The position numbers and the translations under genes were made by a program. Below, one piece after another: positions 7,854 to 16,592 of a stretch of DNA of 42,349 bases (positions are counted from its first letter, which is position 1; every line of letters begins with the position of its first letter). The stretch is from the NCBI GenBank assembly GCA_004173355.1, contig SEAD01000052.1:1-42349 (forward strand), given 5' to 3'. The notes under the pieces are model-generated. The model was given only the letters and a program-made list of their open reading frames with translations. It searched no databases and was not told the DNA's origin. The stretch is from Chitinophagaceae bacterium. Its GTDB lineage: Bacteria; Bacteroidota; Bacteroidia; Chitinophagales; Chitinophagaceae.

Positions 7854-8651
7854 ATGCAAAAACTCCCGCTTTTCGCCCGTTCATTGTTCCTGATCCTGGC
7901 CCTGGTAGTTGCACAGTCGGCGTTTTCCTGGGGACTGATCGGCCACCGGGTAGTGGGACGGATCGCACAATCACACCTGAGTAAAAAAGCGAAAAAGGAA
8001 ATCAAAAAACTCATTGGCAGCGAAAGCCTGGCGTGGTGGGCCAACTGGCCTGATTTTATCAAGTCCGACAGCACCAACAAAATAAAAGACCCATGGCATT
8101 ATGTGGACCTGCCGGGCCATATGCCGAAAGACAGTTTTATCGCGGCACTGAAACTGCTGCCGGGTAAAAACCTGTATACGCAGATTATTGAGATGAAAAA
8201 ACAACTGGGTGATTATTCATTGCCCGTAACACAGCGCCGGGAAGCTCTTTACTGGATGATTCATATGATCGGTGACCTGCACCAGCCGCTGCATGTGGGG
8301 CGCGACGAGGACCAGGGTGGCAATAAGATCACCGTATACTGGTTTGGCCAGAAAACAAACCTGCACAGTCTCTGGGACACTAAGTTCATTGAATCGCAGT
8401 CATTCAGTTATTCCGAGTATGCATCCGAACTGGATATCCGTTCCCGGGAAGAAAATGAAGCCCTTTCTGCGGGGACACTGGAAGACTGGTTTGCCGATTC
8501 ACACGAAGCATCGGACCGGATCTATGATGCCAGTCCAGATGAAGCAAAACTGGGTTACCAGTATATCTACCAGTTCAAGGACCTGCTGGACACACAACTT
8601 CACAAGGGCGGTCTCCGCCTTGCAAAAATCCTCAACGAAGCATTTGATTAA
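7854..8651 (+). CDS. S1/P1-type zinc-dependent nuclease, secreted
   Basis: 265 residues from the ATG at 7854. The open frame extends upstream, but a signal peptide begins here and cleavage after Ser25 exposes Trp26, whose free amino group is a zinc ligand in this family. All nine trinuclear-zinc ligands known from nuclease P1 can be placed: Trp26, His31, Asp67 (NWPDF), His82 (WHYVD), His137, Asp141 and His147 (HMIGDLHQPLH), and His171 and Asp175 (LHSLWD). It should cleave single-stranded DNA or RNA and remove 3'-phosphates, outside the cytoplasm, probably for phosphate and nucleoside scavenging. A near-match to the -7 element (CATTTTTG) lies about 20 bases upstream. Its stop overlaps the convergent gene's stop by four bases. 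Confidence 0.93.
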   Translation: MQKLPLFARSLFLILALVVAQSAFSWGLIGHRVVGRIAQSHLSKKAKKEIKKLIGSESLAWWANWPDFIKSDSTNKIKDPWHYVDLPGHMPKDSFIAALKLLPGKNLYTQIIEMKKQLGDYSLPVTQRREALYWMIHMIGDLHQPLHVGRDEDQGGNKITVYWFGQKTNLHSLWDTKFIESQSFSYSEYASELDIRSREENEALSAGTLEDWFADSHEASDRIYDASPDEAKLGYQYIYQFKDLLDTQLHKGGLRLAKILNEAFD

Positions 8652-9154
8652 TTTGCCGGAACGGGTATAAGCGTTTTTGCTTCCTTTACAAGGCAGGCCG
8701 TCGCTTCCATGAATGCCTGTTGCTGGTCGGGCAGCAATGCCACTACCACTTCCTTGCCATTGCGGTCGGTGAATACAAACTGGGCGACCTTCATGGTGGA
8801 CAGTTTATTGAGCACCGTATTGGATGACTGGTTGTTCCGGTATTTGAAATGGAAATATCCGTCGCAGTTCATACTGCCCGCATTGCGGTAGCTGGTGCGT
8901 GTTTTACTGCCCTCGAAGAAAATGAACACCGTGGACTGGTCTTCAAAACAACGGTCAGACACGGTAAAAAAGAAATCAAGCTCCTTCGGGTCTGCTTCCA
9001 CATTTACGGTAGCTCCCTGCAGGGAAAGGAAACCCGTGGAAATCCTTGTCTCTTTTGTATAGGGATCGGTGTCCCGGAGCAGTTTACATTCCTGGGAAAA
9101 AAGCGCAGGTGCGGCGGCGAGCAGGACGCAGAGCGTTATACAGATCTTTTTCAT
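8648..9154 (-). CDS. Secreted hypothetical protein
   Basis: 168 residues. Signal peptide at 1-20 (MKKICITLCVLLAAAPALFS, then Q). The mature part holds four cysteines (in QECKLL, DRCFED, MNCDGY and TACLVK), which could form two disulfides in the periplasm. Strand-like segments (FLSLQGATVNVEA; FFFTVSDRCF; TVFIFFEG) suggest a small beta-rich domain. I do not recognise the family. Its upstream region carries TATTTTTA (minus strand, about 9169-9162), a one-mismatch -7 element. It converges on the nuclease gene with a four-base stop overlap. Confidence 0.65.
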   Translation of the reverse strand: MKKICITLCVLLAAAPALFSQECKLLRDTDPYTKETRISTGFLSLQGATVNVEADPKELDFFFTVSDRCFEDQSTVFIFFEGSKTRTSYRNAGSMNCDGYFHFKYRNNQSSNTVLNKLSTMKVAQFVFTDRNGKEVVVALLPDQQQAFMEATACLVKEAKTLIPVPAN

Positions 9155-9186
9155 AGAAGCTAAAAATACGATTTCCGCCCAGCTTT

Positions 9187-9221
9187 TTTGCCGGATTCAT
9201 CCCACCGAATGATTATTTTTG
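9187..9221 (+). promoter_or_regulatory. Bacteroidota-type promoter of the M42 peptidase gene
   Basis: TTTG at 9187-9190 and a perfect TAnnTTTG element (TATTTTTG) at 9214-9221 are separated by 23 bases, within the spacing known for the primary sigma factor of Bacteroidota. Transcription would begin a few bases after 9221, giving a leader of about 15-20 bases before the ATG at 9245. Confidence 0.6.
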
Positions 9222-9244
9222 AATGATATAACAAATCCTGAACA

Positions 9245-10387
9245 ATGGCAAAATCGAGCAAAGCGAAAACCGCCCCCAAAGCGGTGGCCGCAACCGGTAA
9301 ATCCCCGGTGATCACTGATAAATCATTCTCCTTTTTCAAGTCGTATATCAACAATGCATCACCTGTTGGTTTTGAATCCTGGGGCCAGAAACTCTGGATC
9401 GAATATCTCAAGCCCTACGTGGACACCCACTATGTGGATCCCTACGGTACCGCAGTGGGCATAATCAATCCCGAACATCCTTTTAAAGTGGTGATCGAAG
9501 CACATGCCGATGAGATCAGCTGGTTTGTCAATTATATCAACGCCGAAGGCCTGATCTACCTGAAACGCAATGGTGGTGTGGATCACCAGACCGCACCCGC
9601 ATCCCGTGTATTTATCCACGGGAAAAAAGGACCCGTGAAAGCAGTGTTCGGATGGCCGGCCATTCATACCCGCATCGCCACGCCTGACCAGAAGGAAGCA
9701 CACCCGCGCACGGATAACCTGTGGCTCGACAGTGGTGCACGCAACCGCCGGGAGGTGGAGGAGCTTGGCATCCATGTGGGGGCAGTAGTCACGTACCAGG
9801 ATGGTTTTGACGAACTGGCTAACGGTAACTATATCGGTCGTGCATTTGACAACCGCGTAGGTGGTTTCATGATTGCCGAGGTGGCACGCCTGCTGAAAGA
9901 AAACAAAAAGAAATTGCCTTTTGGTTTGTACATCGTGAATGCCGTACAGGAAGAGATCGGGTTACGTGGTGCCGAGATGATCGCCCGCCGGATCAGGCCT
10001 GATATCGCTATCATCACCGATGTCACCCATGACACTACCACCCCGATGATCAATAAAAATATTGAAGGCGAGATCAGCTGTGGCAGGGGCCCCTCATTGG
10101 CTTATGCGCCGGCGATCCACAACAAACTGCTCGGCATCGTGGAACAGGTAGCCGCCGACCAGGCAATACCGGTACAGTGGCGGGCACTCAGCCGCAGCAC
10201 CGGTACCGACACCGATTCCTTTGCATATGCAAATGATGGTTGCCCCTCTGTACTGATTTCGATCCCGCTCCGTTACATGCATACAACCGTGGAGATGCTG
10301 CACCGCGATGATATCGAGGAAACCATCCGGCTCATGTATGAAACCCTTCTCACCCTTTCACCAAAAACTGACCTGAAATACCTGTAA
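9245..10387 (+). CDS. M42-family metallo-aminopeptidase
   Basis: 380 residues, cytoplasmic, with a Lys/Ala-rich N-terminal extension of about 22 residues (MAKSSKAKTAPKAVAATGKS) before the catalytic domain. Members form large tetrahedral complexes that remove N-terminal residues from peptides with two zinc or cobalt ions. The ligands can all be placed: His87 (EAHADE), Asp202 (AFDNRVGG, bridging), Glu236/Glu237 (QEEIGLRG; base and ligand), Asp259 (TDVTHD) and His346 (RYMHTTVE). The dimerisation insert lies between the His87 and Asp202 blocks. Some members are annotated as endoglucanase or glutamyl aminopeptidase; aminopeptidase is the best-supported activity. A good promoter precedes it. The downstream microprotein ATG overlaps its stop by one base, suggesting read-through into that operon. 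Confidence 0.93.
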   Translation: MAKSSKAKTAPKAVAATGKSPVITDKSFSFFKSYINNASPVGFESWGQKLWIEYLKPYVDTHYVDPYGTAVGIINPEHPFKVVIEAHADEISWFVNYINAEGLIYLKRNGGVDHQTAPASRVFIHGKKGPVKAVFGWPAIHTRIATPDQKEAHPRTDNLWLDSGARNRREVEELGIHVGAVVTYQDGFDELANGNYIGRAFDNRVGGFMIAEVARLLKENKKKLPFGLYIVNAVQEEIGLRGAEMIARRIRPDIAIITDVTHDTTTPMINKNIEGEISCGRGPSLAYAPAIHNKLLGIVEQVAADQAIPVQWRALSRSTGTDTDSFAYANDGCPSVLISIPLRYMHTTVEMLHRDDIEETIRLMYETLLTLSPKTDLKYL

Positions 10388-10560
10388 TGGTTAACTGGTT
10401 ACTTTATATCGACCCCGGCAGTGGCAGCTATCTCGTACAGGTGATAGCTGCCGTTGTTATCGGGATCGGTGTTTTTTTCAGGAATATCCGGCTCTATATC
10501 AGGTCACTTTTTTTCCGTCCGAAAAAAGAGAAGGACGAGAAAAAAAATGAGCCCTCATGA
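10387..10560 (+). CDS. 57-residue single-span membrane microprotein
   Basis: Starts at the ATG that shares its A with the previous TAA (10387) and ends in a TGA that overlaps the next ATG (ATGA, 10557-10560). The N-terminus is MVNWLLYIDPGSGSYLVQ, followed by a hydrophobic span (residues about 15-31, VQVIAAVVIGIGVFF) and a strongly charged cytoplasmic tail (FRPKKEKDEKKNEPS). The IDPGSGS motif before a single membrane helix is familiar to me from short conserved proteins beside polysaccharide or NoeA-like methyltransferase genes; I know no biochemical function. The double overlap indicates translational coupling to the methyltransferase. The likely role is a membrane anchor or assembly partner of the two enzymes that follow (inference). 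Confidence 0.8.
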   Translation: MVNWLLYIDPGSGSYLVQVIAAVVIGIGVFFRNIRLYIRSLFFRPKKEKDEKKNEPS

Positions 10561-11957
10561 GCACGGGATACCAGTTGCACCCTGCCTCCTACCGGGACCC
10601 CGCGGGATTCATTTTCCGGAAACACGGCACCATTTACCGCCAGGTAAACCAGTCCGGTGCGGCAGACTACCAGGCACTCATGGATTCCGGTGCTTATGAT
10701 TCATTTACATCAAAAGGCTGGCTGGTAAAACATACCGGGCTCAATGAAAAACTGACTGGCACGGGCGAATGGTATACCACACTCCGGCCCGAACCCGTAG
10801 CGATCACCAGTTACCCATGGGAATGGAGTTTCGGCATGCTGAAGGATTCGGCGCTGCTTACATTAAAACTGGCGACTGAATCATTGCAATACGGACTCTC
10901 GTTAAAAGACGCTACACCTTTCAATACACAGTGGCTGAATGGCCGCCTCGTTTTTATCGACACACTCTCCTTTGAAAAATACGATGAGCAGTTGCCATGG
11001 GTTGCCTACCGGCAATTCTGCGAAACCTATCTTTCCCCGCTGCTGCTGATGCATTATTCGAAACAACCACTGCAGGGGATCATGGCAGCCTACCCCGATG
11101 GGATCCCGCTGGCAATTACCGCCAGCCTGCTCCCGTTCCGCAGCCGTTTCAGGATTCCGGTAGCCCTGCATATCCACCTGCATGCGCGGATGTCCCGCAC
11201 GCAAAGCCCGGCAAGGGATCCGGGTAAACAACGATTCAGCCGCACCCGGATGACCAACCTCCTGGGCAACCTCCAATCGCTGGTACAAAACCTGCGGCTG
11301 GAAGAGCGACCCACCACCTGGCTGGATTATTATGGGGAAGCGGGAGACCGTGCAGGCTACCTGCCGGCAAAAAAGAAACTGGTAGAGGAATGGCTTTCGG
11401 GTTTACCTGATGTGAAAGCCATTACCGACCTCGGGGCAAACGAAGGTGAATTTTCACTGATTGCTGCCGCAGGGGACCGGCAGGTATTGTGTACGGATAT
11501 GGATCCATTCTGTATCAACCGGATTTATAGCAGGATCAACGCCACCCCGATCCTGAACATCCAGCCGATGGTGCTGGATCTTTCCAACCCCTCGCCAGCT
11601 GCGGGTTTCAGCAATGAAGAGTATCCATCATTTATAACCCGCGCGCGGGCAGACCTCGTGATGGCCCTGGCACTGGTGCATCACCTTTGTCTCGGCAGGA
11701 ACATCCCACCCGATCGCCTGGCGGCTTTCCTTGCCACGATGGGTAAACGGCTGCTGGTTGAATATGTACCGGCAGACGATCCCAAATCACTACAGCTGCT
11801 GGAACACAAAAAAGACAGCCCTGCAAACTACAACCGGGAATCACTGCTGGCTGCATTTCTCCTGTACTTTGACATGGAGAAACAATCTCCCATCACCGGC
11901 TCCGGCCGCGAGTTGTGGCTGATGGTTAAAAAAACAGCGAATGGAAAACCATCGTAA
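10557..11957 (+). CDS. NoeA-like class I SAM-dependent methyltransferase
   Basis: 466 residues, no signal peptide or membrane span. The N-terminal half (about 1-250) is a family-specific region beginning with DPAGFIFRKHGTIYRQV. The C-terminal half is a Rossmann methyltransferase: motif I ITDLGANEGEFS at about residues 287-298, an acidic residue ending strand 2 (VLCTDMDP), and ARADLVMALALVHHL as motif IV. Architecture and the DPAGxxF opening resemble proteins annotated as nodulation protein NoeA, thought to methylate a sugar on lipo-oligosaccharides. The substrate here is unknown, but a glycan is plausible given the membrane partner genes. It overlaps the microprotein by 4 bases and the following sulfatase-fold gene by 17. 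Confidence 0.8.
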   Translation: MSTGYQLHPASYRDPAGFIFRKHGTIYRQVNQSGAADYQALMDSGAYDSFTSKGWLVKHTGLNEKLTGTGEWYTTLRPEPVAITSYPWEWSFGMLKDSALLTLKLATESLQYGLSLKDATPFNTQWLNGRLVFIDTLSFEKYDEQLPWVAYRQFCETYLSPLLLMHYSKQPLQGIMAAYPDGIPLAITASLLPFRSRFRIPVALHIHLHARMSRTQSPARDPGKQRFSRTRMTNLLGNLQSLVQNLRLEERPTTWLDYYGEAGDRAGYLPAKKKLVEEWLSGLPDVKAITDLGANEGEFSLIAAAGDRQVLCTDMDPFCINRIYSRINATPILNIQPMVLDLSNPSPAAGFSNEEYPSFITRARADLVMALALVHHLCLGRNIPPDRLAAFLATMGKRLLVEYVPADDPKSLQLLEHKKDSPANYNRESLLAAFLLYFDMEKQSPITGSGRELWLMVKKTANGKPS

Positions 11958-13470
11958 AAATTTTCCATGGTATGTGTTATTACTGCCGGTATTTTATATC
12001 TGGCATGCGGCCAATAGCTATCGTTTGCTGATCCCGGTTCAATACCTTGCAGAATACGGCTGCTACTACCTGCTCACCGGCATTGCCTGCTGGCTGCTGA
12101 TGCTGGCCATCCTGCGCAACAGGATCAAGGCAGGATGCTGGACCGGATTTTTCCTGCTCGTATTTTTTTTCTGGGGTGCGGGGCACGATTGGCTCAGGGC
12201 ATTGGGGCTTCCACCCATCCTGACATCTTTTGCTTTCCTGGGCAGTTGCCTTGTTTTATTTTTTGCATCCCTGTTGATCCTGCTTTTTAAATCGCGCAGG
12301 CGTTATTACCGGCTTCACCGGTTCCTGCTAATTATCTCATTTGTGTTTGTGGGCATGGAAGCGGTATCCTCCATCCTGCATGTCACGGGTATCAATGGCC
12401 GAACCCGCAACATCGCCGCCGATGCGGGGAAAGATCTGCAACCAACCCCAAACACACCCGGCCTGGCAAACAAAAATGCCGACAGCCTTCCAGATATTTT
12501 TGTCTTTGTGTTTGATGAACTCACCTCATCCGCTGCGCTGAAAAAATATTATGGTTACGATGCGTCGGCTTCTGACAGCCTGCTGCGTTCACGGGGATTT
12601 TATGTAGCCGATTCCACAAAGAGCAATTACAATTCCACGGCCCATTCGCTGGCATCATTTTTCAACGCCGGTTACCTCCGGCCTGACCTCACCGGCAAAC
12701 CGATGGATGGACTGACCACTTTGCAGGCACAGCATACGATCAGCGAGGGGAGTGTGGTGAAGCTGCTGCAATCGTCGGGCTATTCAATTGTCAACCTGGG
12801 CTTGTGCCGGCTGGGTGAGGTGAAGGCTCCGCAGACAGATTATTTTGACGGCACTGCGGTGAATATCCTCGCAGGACAGACATTATGGGGCCGCATCCGA
12901 AGGCAGGTGTTATGGAATATTGTGGATCTCAAAACGCCGCTTGCAAATGACCGGATCTGGAATGAAACGCAACAGGCGGACAGTATCAGGCGCATCATGT
13001 CCAGGTCGCTGGATGAGTTGAGGAAGCCAGCCATTGCCGGCGCGCCGGTGTTTATGTGGTCACACCTGATGATCACACACAAACCCTACCTGCTGGATCG
13101 CAACGGCAACACCCGCAGGGCAACCGCATCGGATGAGGCTGACCACCGGCTGCGTGACAGCCTTTATGTGGATCAGGTCCGTTACTGCCAACGGTTTATA
13201 GACTCGGTATCCGCTATTGTCACGAAACGGACCCGTCCCACTGTCGTGGTGCTGCTCGGTGACCATGGCAAACGCGATCCCGTACCGGGAGAGGTCAATT
13301 CCATGAAAGACTTTATGAATTTTACGGCAGTGTATTTCCCCGACAGGGATTACCATTCCATGTACCCGGCCATCAGCCCGGTCAATATCCCACGTGTGCT
13401 ACTGAACCGTTACCTGCACCAGAATATGCCGGTGCTGGCTGACTCCACGATCCGTATGCAGGTGTTCTGA
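11941..13470 (+). CDS. Membrane sulfatase/phosphotransferase-fold protein
   Basis: 509 residues. The N-terminal 145 or so form four or five membrane helices (about 8-30, 37-57, 65-83, 92-115 and 123-142). The C-terminal part is an extracytoplasmic alkaline-phosphatase-superfamily domain. Metal ligands and nucleophile can be placed: DIFVFVFDE (Asp192), NYNSTAHSL (Thr233 the likely nucleophile, in the N-x-T-x-x-S-L pattern), MWSHLMITHKPY (substrate or metal His), and LLGDHG (Asp441-His442). The layout is that of LTA-synthase or phosphoethanolamine-transferase-like enzymes, which move a phospho-headgroup onto a surface glycan; a sulfatase or phosphodiesterase is also possible. Its ATG lies 17 bases inside the methyltransferase gene. 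It ends one base before convergent lon. Confidence 0.82.
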   Translation: MENHRKNFPWYVLLLPVFYIWHAANSYRLLIPVQYLAEYGCYYLLTGIACWLLMLAILRNRIKAGCWTGFFLLVFFFWGAGHDWLRALGLPPILTSFAFLGSCLVLFFASLLILLFKSRRRYYRLHRFLLIISFVFVGMEAVSSILHVTGINGRTRNIAADAGKDLQPTPNTPGLANKNADSLPDIFVFVFDELTSSAALKKYYGYDASASDSLLRSRGFYVADSTKSNYNSTAHSLASFFNAGYLRPDLTGKPMDGLTTLQAQHTISEGSVVKLLQSSGYSIVNLGLCRLGEVKAPQTDYFDGTAVNILAGQTLWGRIRRQVLWNIVDLKTPLANDRIWNETQQADSIRRIMSRSLDELRKPAIAGAPVFMWSHLMITHKPYLLDRNGNTRRATASDEADHRLRDSLYVDQVRYCQRFIDSVSAIVTKRTRPTVVVLLGDHGKRDPVPGEVNSMKDFMNFTAVYFPDRDYHSMYPAISPVNIPRVLLNRYLHQNMPVLADSTIRMQVF

Positions 13471-13471
13471 C

Positions 13472-15889
13472 TTATTTCTGCAGGGCAAGTTCCAGTACCT
13501 GGTTCATCGTTTTCACGTAATGGAACGTCACCCCTTTGATAAACTCATCTTCTATTTCCTGCACATCTTTTTCATTCTGCCAGCAAAGGATAATTTCCTT
13601 GAGTCCCGCGCGTTTTGCCGCCAGTACTTTCTCCTTGATACCACCTACCGGCAACACCTGGCCGCGCAGCGTGATCTCACCCGTCATAGCCAGGAATGGT
13701 TTGACTTTCTTGCCGGTGATGGCCGATGCAATTGCGGTCATCATGGTGATCCCCGCACTAGGACCGTCTTTTGGCACCGCACCTTCGGGCACGTGTATAT
13801 GGATTGTTTTTTTATCAAAAAGTTTCTGGTCTACAATTCCCTTTGAAGCGGATGATTGCAGGTAGGTAAGCGCGGTAGCCGCACTTTCCTTCATCACATT
13901 GCCCAGGTTACCGGTCAGTTTGAGTTCACTTTTGCCTTCACCCAGACTTGCTTCGATAAACAGGATATCACCACCGACGTACGTCCATGCAAGACCCACT
14001 GCCACACCGGGCATATTGGCGGTCTTGTAAATCTCGTTGCTGTAACGTGGTTTGCCGAGGATGGTTTCAAGGTCTGTTGTTGCGATGCTTGTCTTCAGTT
14101 TGCCATGCATGGCCAGTTCCTTTGCCTGGAAGCGCATGATAGACGCAAGCTGGCGATCCAGTTCCCGTACCCCGCTCTCGCGGGTATAATCCTGGATCAT
14201 CCGCTCCAGCGTTTTCTCCGGGATTTTGAAAGGACTGTTTTTCAGTCCGTGTAATTCCTTCTCCCTTGGCACGAGGTGTCGTTTGGCGATCTCCACTTTT
14301 TCTTCAACGGCATAACCGCTGAGGTCGATGATCTCAAGCCGGTCGCGCAGTGCGGGCTGGATGTTCTGGATATTATTTGCCGTGGCGATAAAGAGAACCT
14401 TGCTCAGGTCATACTCCATCTCCAGGTAGTTATCATAAAATGTGTTGTTCTGTTCGGGATCCAGTACTTCGAGCAGGGCCGAACTGGGATCGCCACGCAT
14501 ATCACTGGCCACCTTATCGATCTCATCGAGGATCATTACGGGATTGGAAGTTTTCGCCTTCCGCAGAGATTGCAGGATGCGTCCGGGCATGGCGCCGATA
14601 TACGTTTTACGATGTCCGCGGATCTCGCTTTCATCGTGGAGTCCGCCGAGGCTGAGACGTACATATTTGCGTCCGATGGCATTGGCGATACTCCGTCCGA
14701 GTGATGTCTTGCCGATACCGGGAGGTCCGGAGAAACAGAGGATCGGGCTTTTCAGGTCACCTTTCAGCTTGAGTACTGCGATATATTCAAGGATCCGTTC
14801 CTTGATTTTCTGCATACCAAAATGGTCGTGGTCCAGTGTTTTCTTTGCTTTCACGAGGTCATACACGTCTTCCGTGGTATCATCCCAGGGAAGTTCGAGC
14901 ATGAGGTCAAGATGGTTAAACACCACTGAATAGTCAGGGGTGGTGGGGTGCATCCGCTCCAGGCGTTCAATCCCTTTTTTGAAATGGTCTTTCGCAGACT
15001 GTGGCCATTTTTTCTGCTCGGCCTTTTTCTGCATTTCCTTTATCTCCTGCACATTACTCTCGCCACCAAGTTCTTCCTTGATGCTTTTGAGTTGTTGCTG
15101 GAGGAAATATTCACGTTGCTGTTTGTCCAGCTCGGTGCGCGTTTTGGTGGTGACCTTGTTTTTCAGTTCGGCAAACTGCAGCTCTTTCTGCAGCAGCTGC
15201 ATCAGGATATCGGCGCGTTCGCGGATGCTGTTGATCTCCAGCAGTCGCTGTTTCTCGCGGATATCTGAGTTGAGGTTGCTGGATACAAAGTGTATCAGGA
15301 AGGCAGGGTTCTCAATATTCTTGAGAATGATGGATGCTTCGGTAGGGATGTTTGGCGACAGCTGTATGATTTCCGCGGCCAGGTCCTTGATGGTGGCCAC
15401 ATACACTTCGAAGTCGCTGTCCTGCGGCGCTTCCTCTTCATCTATGCGGGTGATCTTTGCCTTGAAATACGGATCCTCTGCTTCAATTGAATCAATGGAG
15501 ATCCGGCTTTTTCCCTGGATGATGATCGTTGTGCCGCCATCGGGCATCTTGATCTGTTTGACAATCTTTGCCACCGTGCCGATCGATTCGAGATCGCCCA
15601 CACCGGGGTCTTCCACGGTGCTGTCTTTCTGGGCAACCACCCCGATCAGTTTATCGGCCTTGTAGGCATCATTCACGGCGCGGATACTTTTATCACGGCC
15701 AACCGTGATGGGCAGTACCACGCCCGGGAACAGTACTGTATTTCGTAAAGGCAGGATGGCTATTTCCGCGGGGACCTCAATACCACCCGACTCATCGGAG
15801 TCGGTTTCATTCAGGGGAATGATCGGCAAAAAGTCCATTTCATCTTCAGCGTTCAGGATCATATTCTCAAAACTCATTTCCTTGTTCAT
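13472..15889 (-). CDS. lon: ATP-dependent protease Lon
   Basis: 805 residues from the ATG at 15889; the open frame continues 83 codons upstream, but that region contains the upstream gene's terminator and has no family similarity. Lon unfolds and degrades damaged and regulatory proteins in the cytoplasm. Domains in order: N-terminal substrate domain (AEIAILPLRNTVLFPGVVLP, about 45-250), coiled-coil linker, AAA+ module with Walker A GPPGIGKTS (Lys394) and Walker B VMILDEIDK, and the protease domain with the Ser-Lys dyad, Ser711 (PKDGPSAGI) and Lys754 (GGIKEKVLAA). The 43-residue spacing equals that of E. coli Lon. A TACTTTTG -7 element lies 39 bases upstream. It converges with the sulfatase-fold gene with one base between stops. 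Confidence 0.97.
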   Translation of the reverse strand: MNKEMSFENMILNAEDEMDFLPIIPLNETDSDESGGIEVPAEIAILPLRNTVLFPGVVLPITVGRDKSIRAVNDAYKADKLIGVVAQKDSTVEDPGVGDLESIGTVAKIVKQIKMPDGGTTIIIQGKSRISIDSIEAEDPYFKAKITRIDEEEAPQDSDFEVYVATIKDLAAEIIQLSPNIPTEASIILKNIENPAFLIHFVSSNLNSDIREKQRLLEINSIRERADILMQLLQKELQFAELKNKVTTKTRTELDKQQREYFLQQQLKSIKEELGGESNVQEIKEMQKKAEQKKWPQSAKDHFKKGIERLERMHPTTPDYSVVFNHLDLMLELPWDDTTEDVYDLVKAKKTLDHDHFGMQKIKERILEYIAVLKLKGDLKSPILCFSGPPGIGKTSLGRSIANAIGRKYVRLSLGGLHDESEIRGHRKTYIGAMPGRILQSLRKAKTSNPVMILDEIDKVASDMRGDPSSALLEVLDPEQNNTFYDNYLEMEYDLSKVLFIATANNIQNIQPALRDRLEIIDLSGYAVEEKVEIAKRHLVPREKELHGLKNSPFKIPEKTLERMIQDYTRESGVRELDRQLASIMRFQAKELAMHGKLKTSIATTDLETILGKPRYSNEIYKTANMPGVAVGLAWTYVGGDILFIEASLGEGKSELKLTGNLGNVMKESAATALTYLQSSASKGIVDQKLFDKKTIHIHVPEGAVPKDGPSAGITMMTAIASAITGKKVKPFLAMTGEITLRGQVLPVGGIKEKVLAAKRAGLKEIILCWQNEKDVQEIEDEFIKGVTFHYVKTMNQVLELALQK

Positions 15890-15927
15890 CTTTATAAATA
15901 ACCGGGGCTGGTAGCGACCGCGGCCTG

Positions 15928-15935
15928 CAAAAGTA
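15928..15935 (-). promoter_or_regulatory. lon: Possible lon promoter (-7 element)
   Basis: On the minus strand TACTTTTG matches TAnnTTTG exactly, 39 bases before the lon ATG. No TTTG at the usual 17-23-base spacing was found; the nearest is in the upstream terminator T-run, only 10 bases away. It may therefore be weak, or depend on another sigma factor. Confidence 0.4.
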
Positions 15936-15946
15936 CAGGGTTTAGC

Positions 15947-15977
15947 AAAAAAAAGTCCCTTCCAAAACGGAAAGGAC
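15947..15977 (-). terminator. Rho-independent terminator of the beta-barrel gene
   Basis: On the minus strand GTCCTTTCC (15977-15969) pairs with GGAAGGGAC (15963-15955) with one G-T wobble, loop GTTTT, followed by eight T (15954-15947). It ends the transcript of the gene at 16002-16592 and separates it from lon. Confidence 0.85.
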
Positions 15978-16001
15978 CCTATTATGTTGCTGTTGAGGAA
16001 A

Positions 16002-16592
16002 TTAAAGTGCCAGACCGAGCGAAACCTGGAAACCCTGGTTTTTCCACTTATCCTGGTCATCGATGTCATTGATATTGCGTAGTCCCACGATATAACGACC
16101 CGAAACCCGCAGTGCAGCCAGCTTGAGCTGCACACCACCGAGCATGGCGAAATCGCCGTCAGAAAATGCTTTGCCTCCGTTCTGAAGCAGGTTTTTATCC
16201 TGGTTCATCAGCACGCTGAACTGCGGACCGGCCTGCAGGGTCAGGAAGTTGCCCAGCAGTTTGTAATTGAGCAGCAGCGGGATGGACAGGTAGTTCAGGC
16301 GCACTTTACTCTGGTCGGAATTGAAAACACCTTCATACACATTTTTGTAACTGCTGTCAACCGTTGTGCTGTACTGGCTGAAAAGCACCTCTGGCTGGAT
16401 CGCGAATTTACCGCCAAGGCCAATGCTGGCAAATCCCCCGAGATGGTACCCATAACTGAACTTGTCCTTGAACGACTGGCCATCTAGTTTGGTAATGTTA
16501 GCACCGCCTTTGATACCGATGTTGAACTGGGCCATAGTGGCCGTTGAGAAGAAAAGGGCCGCTACAAGCGGGAGGAACATTTTTGTTTTCAT
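16002..16592 (-). CDS. PorT-like outer-membrane beta-barrel protein
   Basis: 196 residues starting MKTKMFLP at 16592; a longer frame to 16649 adds 19 residues without signal-peptide character and is rejected. Signal peptide 1-22 (cleavage after TMAQ). The mature N-terminus FNIGIKGGANITKL is the hallmark of PorT-family/OMP_b-brl_2 barrels in Bacteroidota, followed by alternating strands (YHLGGFASIGLGGKFAIQPEVLFSQYS; YLSIPLLLNYKLLGNFLTLQAGPQFSVLMNQ) and a terminal strand ending QVSLGLAL. It should sit in the outer membrane as a small barrel. Specific function is unknown. It has its own terminator, and the 199 bases upstream show no firm promoter, only TACGATTG, a one-mismatch -7 element. Confidence 0.85.
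   Translation of the reverse strand: MKTKMFLPLVAALFFSTATMAQFNIGIKGGANITKLDGQSFKDKFSYGYHLGGFASIGLGGKFAIQPEVLFSQYSTTVDSSYKNVYEGVFNSDQSKVRLNYLSIPLLLNYKLLGNFLTLQAGPQFSVLMNQDKNLLQNGGKAFSDGDFAMLGGVQLKLAALRVSGRYIVGLRNINDIDDQDKWKNQGFQVSLGLAL

Noticed and set aside
14276-15665. Long plus-strand open frames opposite lon
   Set aside because: They are antisense shadows of lon with implausible compositions (Ser/Arg/Phe-rich) and no start context.
15890-16138. 83-codon upstream extension of the lon frame
   Set aside because: It covers the upstream gene's terminator and part of that gene, and lacks Lon similarity; the conserved N-terminus starts after 15889.
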